Made by a program: the position numbers and the translations under genes. A model generated the notes under the pieces. That model did not search any database. It had not been told where the DNA came from and was given only the letters and a program-made list of their open reading frames with translations. From Lysobacteraceae bacterium (lineage in GTDB: Bacteria > Pseudomonadota > Gammaproteobacteria > Xanthomonadales > Xanthomonadaceae), in NCBI GenBank assembly GCA_004173415.1, contig SEHC01000191.1, positions 1 to 12,394 on the forward strand: DNA of 12,394 bases, written 5' to 3'. Positions 1-7,008 of the stretch are shown in pieces (positions within the stretch are counted from its first letter, which is position 1; each line of letters opens with the position of its first letter).

Positions 1-1
1 C

Positions 2-580
2 AAGGACCGCGCCGGGCAGTCGTTCGCGCCGTACGCGGAGATCTACCAGCAGCTGTACTTCTCCTTCTACGAGAACACCCTGACCCTGTACCAGGACCAG
101 TACCCGCTGTTCGGCGACGCCCAGGTGATGCCGGTGAAGGTGATCTGGGATTACACCTACTACTGGGCCCTGCTGGCGCCGCTGTACTTCGCCGGCAAGC
201 TCACCGACATTCCATTGCTCGGGCGCCTGCGGCCGCAGTTCGCCGCCGGCAGCGCGCTCAACATCGCGGTCCAGGCCCTGCTGCGCGACTGGCACCGGCG
301 CAACGACCCGGCGCTGGCTGCCGACGCGCGTTACCTGAACCAGTTCGGGATCGACTGGTTCCATGAAATGAACAGCGCCTTGAACGATGTGCTGGACGAC
401 CCTGCCTTCGAGGCCCGCATCAGCGCCAACCTCACGCGCATGCAATGGCTGGCGGCGGAGATCCTGGATCGCGCGCGCCGCAGCCACGCGCAGGTCGACG
501 ACCATGGCCTCGGTCTCCTGCTGGCCGGCGCCGGGCCGGCCCCAGGCTCGCTGGACGACGTGTGGTATGCCGCCGCCTGA
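2..580 (+). CDS. C-terminal part of a halogenase-like FAD-dependent protein (5' end outside window)
   Basis: The frame is open from base 2, with no start inside the window, and ends at TGA 578-580, leaving 192 residues. The visible part is rich in Tyr, Phe and Trp: LYFSFYENTLTLYQDQYPLFG near residues 18-38, then VKVIWDYTYYWALLAPLYF. It continues as an alpha-helical tail with no signal peptide. I recall this aromatic pattern from the C-terminal region of the tryptophan-halogenase-like flavoproteins in xanthomonadin and other aryl polyene clusters; the FAD-binding and WxWxIP regions would lie upstream and cannot be checked. Known context: xanthomonadins are halogenated aryl polyenes, so such a gene fits here. 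It is followed by a terminator-like hairpin and then by the antiporter on the same strand. An in-frame GTG-ATG at 125-130 is internal to the conserved part and is not a likely start. Family assignment is moderate. Confidence 0.6.
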   Translation, partial: KDRAGQSFAPYAEIYQQLYFSFYENTLTLYQDQYPLFGDAQVMPVKVIWDYTYYWALLAPLYFAGKLTDIPLLGRLRPQFAAGSALNIAVQALLRDWHRRNDPALAADARYLNQFGIDWFHEMNSALNDVLDDPAFEARISANLTRMQWLAAEILDRARRSHAQVDDHGLGLLLAGAGPAPGSLDDVWYAAA

Positions 581-595
581 GGCGGCTTTCCTTTT
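572..595 (+). terminator. Candidate Rho-independent terminator with the stop codon in its loop
   Basis: GCCGCC (572-577), TGA (578-580) and GGCGGC (581-586) form a perfect 6-bp GC stem with a three-base loop, followed by TTTCCTTTT (587-595). The loop is the stop codon of the upstream flavoprotein gene. The antiporter starts only 29 bases downstream, so this could end or weaken transcription between the two genes. The T run is broken by two Cs, so efficiency is uncertain. Confidence 0.5.
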
Positions 596-614
596 CCCTG
601 ATGGTGGACCGCCG

Positions 615-1871
615 ATGCACTTCACTCCCCTGCTGCTGCAACTGGTGATCATCATCGCTACGGCCCGCGCCTGCGGCTGGTTGCTCAAGCACCTGGAGCA
701 GCCGCCGGTGATCGGCGAGATGGCGGCCGGGATCGTGCTCGGCCCGATCGTATTCGGCGCCCTGTTCCCGGAGTTCCACGCGCAGTTGTTCGCGCCCGCG
801 TCGCTGCCGGCGCTGTCGTCGCTGTCCACGCTGGGGCTGGTCCTTTTCATGTTCATCGTCGGCGCCGAACTGCGGGCGCCCGACGGCGTGCGCGCGCAGG
901 TCAAGGCGGCTGGCCTGGTCGGCGTACTGAGCGTACTGCTGCCGATGGGCGCGGGCCTGGCGGTGGCGCCGTTCCTGCACCCGCTGGCCCCGGCCGGGGT
1001 CGGGTTCTGGCCGTTCGCGCTGTTCATGGCCGCGGCGATGTCGATCACCGCGTTCCCCATCCTCGCGCGGATCCTCAAGGAACGCGCCATGACCCACACG
1101 ACGCTGGGGCGACTGTCGCTGTCGGCCGCGGCGATCGCCGACGTGATGGCCTGGGTCATGCTCGCCCTGGTGGTCGCGCTGATCGGGGGCCAAGGCGAGG
1201 GCTACGGCAGCTTCCTCAAGACCACGCTGGGGCTGGTGGCGATGACGGTGCTGGTGTTCACCGTGCTGCGGCCGCTCTATGCGCGCCTGCTGCGGCGCCA
1301 CGCGCCGGACTCGCGACCGTCCGGGGCGACCCTGGCGCTGCTGATGATCGGCCTGTTCGGCTGCGCGGCGATCACCCAGTGGATGGGCTTGCATGAAGTG
1401 TTCGGCGCGTTCCTGTTCGGCGCCTGCCTGCCGCGCGACGACCGTCTGCTTCGCACGCTGATCGAGCGGCTGGAATACCTGGCGGTGATCGTGCTGATGC
1501 CGATCTTCTTCGCCCTGGCCGGGTTGAACACGACCCCGGACGCCTTCGTCGGCGCGGGCCTTGGCGCGATGCTGTTGATCCTGGTGGCCGCGGTCGCCGG
1601 CAAGTTCGCCGGCGGCTCGATCGGCGCCCGCCTGGCCGGATTCGGCTGGCGCGACAGTTTCGCGGTCGGCTCGCTGATGAACGCGCGGGCGCTGATGGAG
1701 CTGATCGTGATGAAGGTCGGCCTGGATGCCGGCCTGATCGGGCCGTCTCTGTTCACCATGCTGCTGGTCATGGCCATCCTGACCACGGTGATGACCGGGC
1801 CGCTAGTGACGCTGTTCGTCGGCCGCCAGCGGAAGGTCGCGGACGCGGACGCGGTGGTCGTGCCGGACTGA
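615..1871 (+). CDS. CPA2-family cation:proton antiporter
   Basis: A 418-residue polytopic membrane protein that probably exchanges Na+ or K+ for H+ across the inner membrane. About 12 hydrophobic segments are visible. CPA2 hallmarks are the N-terminal PPVIGEMAAGIVLGP region (residues 30-44), FIVGAELR (80-87), the ion-site segment AAAIADVMAW (171-180) with Asp176, a Lys in a late helix (AVAGKFAGG, Lys330), and MNARALMELIV (355-365). The length is usual for the short KefB/NhaS3/GerN-like group that lacks a cytoplasmic TrkA-N domain. The residue before the conserved Asp is Ala, not the Asp, Asn or Gln often found there, so cation choice and electrogenicity cannot be inferred. The start at 615 was chosen because homology begins there and GGTGGA sits 6 bases upstream; a longer open frame from 387 would lie inside the preceding gene. 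It is convergent with the ketoreductase and ends 24 bases from it. It may be a flanking housekeeping gene and not part of the pigment pathway. Confidence 0.88.
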   Translation: MHFTPLLLQLVIIIATARACGWLLKHLEQPPVIGEMAAGIVLGPIVFGALFPEFHAQLFAPASLPALSSLSTLGLVLFMFIVGAELRAPDGVRAQVKAAGLVGVLSVLLPMGAGLAVAPFLHPLAPAGVGFWPFALFMAAAMSITAFPILARILKERAMTHTTLGRLSLSAAAIADVMAWVMLALVVALIGGQGEGYGSFLKTTLGLVAMTVLVFTVLRPLYARLLRRHAPDSRPSGATLALLMIGLFGCAAITQWMGLHEVFGAFLFGACLPRDDRLLRTLIERLEYLAVIVLMPIFFALAGLNTTPDAFVGAGLGAMLLILVAAVAGKFAGGSIGARLAGFGWRDSFAVGSLMNARALMELIVMKVGLDAGLIGPSLFTMLLVMAILTTVMTGPLVTLFVGRQRKVADADAVVVPD

Positions 1872-1895
1872 GGCGGCGGGCCGACCGCCAACGGC

Positions 1896-2630
1896 TCAGC
1901 TCATGCCACCGTCGATGCCGATCACCTGCCCGGTGAGGTAGGCCGCGGCATCCGAACACAGGAAGCCGACCAGAGCGGCGACCTCCTCGGGCTTGCCTGC
2001 GCGCCCGGCGGGCACCAGCTGCTTGATCACCTCGGCGGGGAACGACTCCTGGGCCATGCTCCCGGCGATCACTCCGGGTGCGACCACGTTGGCGGTGATC
2101 CCCCGCGACGCCATCTCCCGTGCAAGCGATTTGGTCGCGCCGTGCAGGGCTGACTTGGCCGCGGCGTAGTTGGTCTGCCCGCGGTTGCCCAGCACCGCGG
2201 CCACCGAGGATACGCTGACGATGCGGCCCCAGCGGGTCCGCGCCATCGGCAGCAGCAAGGGCTGGGTGACGTGGAAGAAGCCGTGCAGCGACACGTCGAT
2301 GACCCGCTTCCACTGGTTCTCGGACATCCCGGCCATCGGCGCGTCGTCGTGGATGCCGGCGTTGTTGACCACCACCTGGACCGGGCCGTCCTGCAGCAGC
2401 GCCTCGATCGCCGTGCGCGCGGCGCTGCCGTCGGCTACGTCGAAGGCGACCGCTTGAGCGCTGCCGCCGGTCGCGGCGATCGCGTCCACCCGTGCCTGGG
2501 CGCGGGCCAGGTTGCCGTGCGCATGGACGATGACGTGGAAGCCATCGGCCGCCAGGCGCTGGCTGATCGCGCCGCCGAGGTCGCCGCTGCCGCCGGTGAC
2601 CAGGGCGCGTTTGCGTGGAGTGGTATTCAT
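1896..2630 (-). CDS. FabG-like 3-oxoacyl-ACP reductase (SDR family), pigment ketoreductase
   Basis: A 244-residue short-chain dehydrogenase of normal FabG length, expected to reduce 3-ketoacyl-ACP to 3-hydroxyacyl-ACP with NADPH during polyene extension in the cytoplasm. Visible motifs are the Rossmann loop VTGGSGDLGG (11-20), VNNAGIHDDAP (88-98), Ser142 in the SVSS strand, NYAAAK with Tyr155 and Lys159, VVAPGVIAG (182-190) and the C-terminal YLTGQVIGIDGGMS. The fourth catalytic-tetrad residue, Asn in E. coli FabG, appears to be Ser here (Ser114 in RVIDVSLHGFF). The start is ATG 2630 with only a weak Shine-Dalgarno. The preceding gene of the operon, the ApeP-like dehydratase, ends at 2682, so the 51-base gap suggests cotranscription. 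It is the last gene of the minus-strand operon in this window, convergent with the antiporter. Ketoreductase function is secure by family; pigment-specific use is inferred from context. Confidence 0.9.
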   Translation of the reverse strand: MNTTPRKRALVTGGSGDLGGAISQRLAADGFHVIVHAHGNLARAQARVDAIAATGGSAQAVAFDVADGSAARTAIEALLQDGPVQVVVNNAGIHDDAPMAGMSENQWKRVIDVSLHGFFHVTQPLLLPMARTRWGRIVSVSSVAAVLGNRGQTNYAAAKSALHGATKSLAREMASRGITANVVAPGVIAGSMAQESFPAEVIKQLVPAGRAGKPEEVAALVGFLCSDAAAYLTGQVIGIDGGMS

Positions 2631-2681
2631 GCGGTCATCGTAATGGAGATGGGTGGCGCCGTTGCCGGCGGGCTCGCCTGG

Positions 2682-3140
2682 CTAGGGAGCAGCGGCCTGC
2701 AGCATCACCGCAGCGCGGCCTTCGGCCAGCAGCACGCCGTCATGCAGGATCCGGAAGGCGTATTGCTGGCTGCCCTCGCCTTCGGCCAGGACCTCGGCTT
2801 CGCATTCAAGCGCGCCGGGCAGCTCGTCGATGCGCTGGCAATGCAGGGTCACCGCGCGCAGCGCGACCAGCATCCCCGGACGCGGCGGAGCGCCGTCCCG
2901 GCCCGCGCGCAGGCCCCCGTGCACGGCCATGGCCTGGGCGCCGTATTCGCACAGGTGCACCGCGTGCAGGCGATCGCGCGAGCGCAGCGGGTGCGAAGGC
3001 TGGCGATGGCTGTGGGCGCGCAGGCGGACGCTCTGCGGGTCCCAGTCGATCACCTCGTCCCACAGGCACATGCTGCCCTGGTGCGGGATCAGCGCCTGGA
3101 TCGCAGTGCGGGTGAGCAGCGGGTCAGGCGACGACATCAT
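2682..3140 (-). CDS. ApeP-like hot-dog 3-hydroxyacyl-ACP dehydratase
   Basis: A 152-residue single hot-dog domain, related to FabZ, that removes water from 3-hydroxyacyl-ACP to create each polyene double bond. The signature is ALIPHQGSMCLWDEV (residues 16-30) with likely catalytic His20, followed by HPLRSRDRLHAVHLCEYGAQ (50-69), where Glu65 sits in the position of the FabZ catalytic acid, and AVHGGL. Length and motif order match the ApeP dehydratases of aryl polyene clusters, and the protein looks intact. Two consecutive ATG codons (3140 and 3137) could serve as start; both overlap the last codons of the exporter gene (stop 3124-3126), so translational coupling is likely. It lies directly upstream of the ketoreductase in the same direction, the usual dehydratase-reductase pairing. 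Confidence 0.87.
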   Translation of the reverse strand: MMSSPDPLLTRTAIQALIPHQGSMCLWDEVIDWDPQSVRLRAHSHRQPSHPLRSRDRLHAVHLCEYGAQAMAVHGGLRAGRDGAPPRPGMLVALRAVTLHCQRIDELPGALECEAEVLAEGEGSQQYAFRILHDGVLLAEGRAAVMLQAAAP

Positions 3141-5354
3141 CGACGGCCTTCACCGCTTGTCGCGAGACCAGCAGGGCCAGCACGAAATTGCCGAACACCC
3201 CGAGCGCCACGGTACTGCCGATCGCGCGCAGCACCGGGATCGAGGAAAAGGCCAGCAGGCTGAACACCAGCAGGGTCATCAGGCTGCAGACGATCAGCGC
3301 GTGCAGGGTGCGCAACTGGTCGGCGCGGTCGTCGCCGGCATGGTCGAAGAACAGCGCGTAGTCCAGGCCGAGACCGGCGGCGAGGATCAGGGCGACCAGG
3401 TGGAACAGGTTCAACTCCACCCCGCAGCCGCGCAGCACGGCCAGGATCAGCAAGGTGGTCAGGGCCATCGGCAGGAGCACGCGCCAGACCCGGCGCGGCT
3501 GCCGCAAGGAGACCCACACCGCCAGCGCCAGCAGTACCGCTGCCACCCCGAGCGCGGCCAGCACGCGGCCGCGATAGGCGGCGACCAGCGATTCGGAGGC
3601 CTGCTTCATGTCCAGCAGCTGCGCGCCGCTGGCTCCGATCGCGGCGGCCACCACGTCCGCATCCTTCAGGCCGCTGAGCGAGACCAGCGCGGTGTAGTGA
3701 TCGCCGCCCCTGAGCATCAGGCCATCGACGCTGGCTGCCAGCGGCGTGCCGGACAGGTCCGCGCGGGTCAGCGGCGCCGCGGTGCGCGCGGTTTCCACGT
3801 CGGCCAGGAACGGATCGAAGGCATCGGCATGGAAGGGCGAGTCGGCGAGCACGCCGGCAAGCATGTCGCGCAGGACCTGCGGCTGCGGCAGGCGCGCCTG
3901 CCTGGCCAGCTGCGCGCCGGCGCTGGGCAGGTAACGCGCGGCGAGGTCATAGCCCTGCAACGCGCCGTCGGCAACCAGCCTGTCCAGCAGTGGGCGCAAG
4001 GCTTCGGACGACTGCAGGGCCTGGTCCTCGCTGCGACCGGCCACGGTCAGCACGTAGCGCACGTCGGGCGCGCCCAGCTCGTCGCGCAGCACCTCGTCCT
4101 GGGCCAGTGCCGCGGCCGGCACCGGGGTGAGCCTGGACAGATCGTTCTGCCAGAACGGGCCCGGCGCCAGCACCGTCACCGCCACCGCCAGCAGCGCCAC
4201 CAGGGCCAGCGACCACTTCGGCCGCGGCAGGCGCGCGATCGCGCTCCACAGCGCGGCCAGCCGCCGTGAATCGGCGAAATCGCGCGATGCCGGATCGATT
4301 AGCGCCGGCAGCAGGAAGCGCGTGCTGATCGCCGCCGCCGCCAGGCCGGCGATGGTGAACACCGCCAGCTGCTTCAGCCCGTCGACCCCGGAGAACAGGA
4401 AGGTCACGTAGGCGATGCAGGTCGAGACCACGCCGGTGGCCAGGGTCGGCCACAGCGAACGCGCATTGGCCCACGGAGACAGTCCGGGCCGCTGGTGGCT
4501 GAAAAGGTGGATGCGGTGGCCAGCGGCAACGCGCCGAGGATCGGCATCTTCCAGCTGCGGTAGGCGAAGAACAGCAGCAGCACCAGCCCGATGCTGTCGA
4601 CCAGCCCGATCCACTGGGCCTCGGCCGCGGTGCGCCCGCCGATCTCGACCGAGAACGCCCCCGGCCCGGTCAGCACCAGGCGCGTGCCGGTGCCCGCGGA
4701 GGCCTTGGCGAAGTCGGCGCGGATCGCATCGACCGCGACCTGCTGGCCGCTGGGATCGAAACCGGCCGCGCGGGTCTGCGCCACCAGCAAGGCCTTGCCG
4801 CCGGCGCGGTCGAACCACACCTCGTGCAGGCGCTGCGGCGCGCTGGCCGGCTGCCAGCGTTCGGCCAGCTTGAGTATTTCCAGGGTGGGATCGGACGGCA
4901 GCAGCGGCTCGACCAGCGCCGCCGCGGGCGACCCCAGGTCCTGCAGTCGGGCCTGGAGTTCTTCGCCCAGCAACGCGGCATCCAGCGGCCGGCTGTCGAA
5001 GCTGTCCGACAGCAGGTAGCGATACGGGCGCAGGCGCGCGGGGATCGATTCGAGGCTGGCGTCGTCGCCGTTGGCGACCATCGCGAAGTCGGCGCGCGCC
5101 GCCAGCGCCTGGCGCAGGGCCAGGGACTGCGCGGCCAGGGTCGGGGCGTCGGCGCCCTCGATCGACATCAGCAACAGGCGCGAGCCGGGACCTTCGCCCA
5201 GTTCGTCGATCAGCAGTTTCTGCGCCGGGGTCTCGGCGGCCGGCATGAACTTGCGCAGGTCGCCACTGAGCTCGAGGTGGCGGCTGATCGACCAGCCGGC
5301 CAGCGCCAGCAAGGCCAGCCACCCCAGCGCCAGGGCCAGGCGCCTGCGCGACGC
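3124..5354 (-). pseudogene. MMPL/RND-family exporter, interrupted: no start codon and an internal deletion with frameshift
   Basis: The product should be a 12-helix RND/MMPL inner-membrane protein exporting the aryl polyene or its lipid. The N-terminal half reads in one frame from about 5354 to 4514: TM1 RRRLALALGWLALLALAGW, then periplasmic LSGDLRKFMP, GPGSRLLLMS and TGPGAFSVEIGG, and TM2-3 through MPILGALPLA. From about 4518 the homology continues in another frame: IHLFSHQRPG, WPTLATGVVSTCIAYVTFLF, later GLGLDYALFFDHAG with the RND Asp-Tyr, then TM11-12 and the stop at 3124. Three oddities are visible. Between LPLA and IHLFSH about 35 residues are missing, judged from the matching stretch of the second half. 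The reading frame changes at that point. The N-terminal frame has no ATG, GTG or TTG between its TGA at 5426-5424 and a TTG at 5312 that would cut TM1. As written, no intact exporter is made; assembly error and true decay are both possible. Confidence 0.85.
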
Positions 5355-5355
5355 A

Positions 5356-5934
5356 CGGCCGTGTTTCGATGCAGCGCAGTTCCGCGCCGCGCCCGTACAG
5401 GGTGATGTCGCGGACCGCGCCCTTCATCTGCGCATCGATCGGCACCAGCTGCAGGGTCCAGCCCTGCCGGCTGCCGCGCGTGCTGAGGCGGTAGCGCGCC
5501 TGCAGCGCCTGGCGATCGCCGGAAAGCAGCGCGCCGAAGCTGGCTTGAAGCCCGGCCAGTTCCGGCACGCGCGACAGCGAGAACGTGCGCGGCGCCTTGC
5601 CGGCGCGGGCGATGGTGGCCTGGCCGTCGCGCAGGGTGGTGGTCTCGGCATAGGGAGAACGGACTTCACGCACCAGCGTGGCCGCGTCGGGACGGCGGTA
5701 TTCGCCCTCCACGCGCAGCGGCGCCTTCAGCATCGGCGAACCGCGCAGCTCGACGAACGCCGTGCGCGTCGGCGCGGGTCGGGCCAGCTTCTGCAGGATC
5801 CAGCCGGCGTCGACCGCCGCCGCTTCAGGCGCTGCGGCGCACGGCAGTACGGCGCTGCACAGCAGCATCAGCGTCGGCATGATCGATCGCCACGATGCGC
5901 GGCGCGTCGAATGCCGATGGCAGGCTGCCTTCAT
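5356..5934 (-). CDS. LolA-like outer-membrane lipoprotein carrier protein, 3' end not resolved
   Basis: A periplasmic LolA-related carrier found in aryl polyene clusters, thought to shuttle the pigment or its lipid conjugate between membranes. Seen: a signal-peptide-like N-terminus with hydrophobic core IMPTLMLLCSAVLPCAAA, then WILQKLARPAPTRTAFVELR, LKAPLRVEGEYRRP, FGALLSGDRQALQARY, a WTLQLVPIDAQMKG strand and ITLYGRGAELRCIETRP, which matches the end of the fold. I chose ATG 5934 because it gives a basic n-region (RR, R, R) and has GGGG 8 bases upstream; ATG 5880 is an alternative with an uncharged leader. Either start overlaps the acyltransferase end (110 or 56 bases). After the conserved end (5356) the frame has no stop until 3124 and runs through the exporter gene out of frame, so the true stop is missing. 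The 991-codon frame this creates is not a real protein. Confidence 0.75.
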
Positions 5935-6832
5935 CTTCAGTGCCCCAGAAGTCATAGAAATTGAACCAGTTGTAGGGTGCGAGCCGGGCGTGATGCTCCA
6001 GCCTGGCGGCGTAACGCCCGATGAGCGAGAGCAATGCCTGGGCCCGCTGCTGGCGCGGCACGGCGACGCTTTCGCTGAACCTTTCGAACACCAGGTCATA
6101 GCGGTTGCCGCCCCGGTACAGGCCGAACGCCAGCACCACCGGCACCTTGAGCGCCGAGGCGATCAGCCACGGCGCGGTCGGGAACGGCGCCGGGCTGCCC
6201 AGGAACGGCGCCTGCAGCGCCGGCTCGCCGGGGCGCGCGCGATCGACCAGCAGTGCGACCAGGGCGCCTTCGTCGGTGGCCTGCTTGATCGCCATGGCGA
6301 TGCTGGGACCATCCTGGCCGGCATCGATCACCCCCGCGGCGATCTGCGGATCCAGCGCGTCCAGCATCTCGGTCAGGGCCGGGTTGTGGGTCTTGTCCAG
6401 CACCACCCGGATCTTGTAGTCGGGGCGTTGCCGGGCGAGCACCCGCAGCACCTCGAAGCTGCCCAGGTGGGAGCCGAACAGCAGCAACCCGCGCTGCTGG
6501 TCCAGCACCTCGTGCAGTTCCGGCAGGCCGCTGACCCGCACGTCGAAGCCGTCCAGGCGGCCGCCGAGCAGGAATACCCGGTCCAGGATCGTGGCCGCGA
6601 AGGTATGCATGTGCCGCAGCACCCCCCCCCAGCCGGCCGGACGTCCGAGCACGCGGGCCAGATAGCCCTGCGAGGCGCGCCGCTCGGGGCCGCGCACCAG
6701 GGCGAAGTACAGGGTGATCGGATACAGGCAGGCACGGCCCAGGCGGCGGCCGCCATGGCAGGCCACGGCGCGGATCAGCCAGAGGGCGAGGCGACCGCCA
6801 CCCTCGGGACGCTTCTTCCAGTCGGCGCTCAT
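5825..6832 (-). CDS. LpxL-like lysophospholipid acyltransferase (LPLAT) of the aryl polyene cluster
   Basis: A 335-residue membrane-associated acyltransferase of the LpxL/HtrB type. In aryl polyene clusters it is thought to esterify the pigment to a lipid or sugar-lipid anchor. The catalytic HX4E motif is visible as FGSHLGSFE (His122, Glu127). Other family features are HTFAATILDRVFLL (76-89), LLVDRARPGEP (194-204), APFPTAPWLIASAL (215-228), a VVLAFGLYRGG strand and the typical end PYNWFNFYDFW (286-296). A hydrophobic stretch near residues 13-46 is the likely membrane anchor. Start ATG 6832 overlaps the dehydratase stop (ATGA), showing translational coupling. About 40 residues follow the usual C-terminal motif and lie over the LolA-like start, so this tail may be non-conserved. 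A 9-G tract (6622-6630) codes for Trp-Gly-Gly-Val around residue 68 and is in frame as written. Confidence 0.88.
   Translation of the reverse strand: MSADWKKRPEGGGRLALWLIRAVACHGGRRLGRACLYPITLYFALVRGPERRASQGYLARVLGRPAGWGGVLRHMHTFAATILDRVFLLGGRLDGFDVRVSGLPELHEVLDQQRGLLLFGSHLGSFEVLRVLARQRPDYKIRVVLDKTHNPALTEMLDALDPQIAAGVIDAGQDGPSIAMAIKQATDEGALVALLVDRARPGEPALQAPFLGSPAPFPTAPWLIASALKVPVVLAFGLYRGGNRYDLVFERFSESVAVPRQQRAQALLSLIGRYAARLEHHARLAPYNWFNFYDFWGTEDEGSLPSAFDAPRIVAIDHADADAAVQRRTAVRRSA
6622..6630. repeat. Homopolymer of nine C (nine G on the coding strand)
   Basis: Nine consecutive Cs on the plus strand lie inside the acyltransferase gene. A change of one base would break the gene. Such a tract can be a slippage site or a sequencing weak spot. 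The frame is open with nine. Confidence 0.95.
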
Positions 6833-7008
6833 GCCGTGGCCGGCCCGGCCACGATCTCGCCGCTGGCCAGCAACTCGCCATCGCGGCTTACCCGGAAGCG
6901 CCAGCGCGGCGCGGCGCCGTCCCACTCGATATCGGCGGCCTGGCCGGGCAACAGCGGCTTGAGGAACTTGACCTGCGGCAGCCGCAGCGGCGGCAGCGGG
7001 CCGGTCGT
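6829..7008 (-). pseudogene. ApeI-like hot-dog dehydratase, C-terminal half only
   Basis: The frame ending at TGA 6829-6831 encodes LPPLRLPQVKFLKPLLPGQ, then ADIEWD, WRFRVSRDGELLASGEIVAG. This is the C-terminal half of a short FabA/FabZ-type hot-dog protein; the VKFLxPLLPG strand and the final G.. SGEI strand are characteristic of ApeI-like 3-hydroxyacyl-ACP dehydratases, normally about 110-120 residues. Only about 57 residues remain. The N-terminal half, including the expected HFP-x-x-P-V-V-P-G active-site segment and the start codon, is absent: immediately upstream the DNA already codes, in another frame, for the end of the membrane protein (Trp250 at 7013-7011). The stop overlaps the acyltransferase start as ATGA, so the 3' end is in its natural place. 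As written it cannot make an active enzyme. Confidence 0.75.

Noticed and set aside
432..1394. Long minus-strand open frame opposite the antiporter
   Set aside because: Its translation is Arg/Gln/His-rich with no domain, and the plus strand carries a clear membrane transporter. It is a typical GC-rich antisense shadow.
1872..1895. GGCGG/CCGCC pair between antiporter and ketoreductase
   Set aside because: A 5-bp stem in GC-rich DNA with no T run; expected by chance.
2830..4269. Long plus-strand open frame of 479 codons opposite the exporter and dehydratase
   Set aside because: Low-complexity Gln/His/Arg-rich sequence with no motif; the opposite strand has recognised genes.
3124..6099. A single 991-codon minus-strand frame covering the LolA-like gene and the exporter
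   Set aside because: The middle part (about 5355-4515) is Arg/Pro/Gly-rich shadow translation of the exporter N-terminal half in another frame. It is an open frame created by missing DNA and high GC, not a fusion protein.
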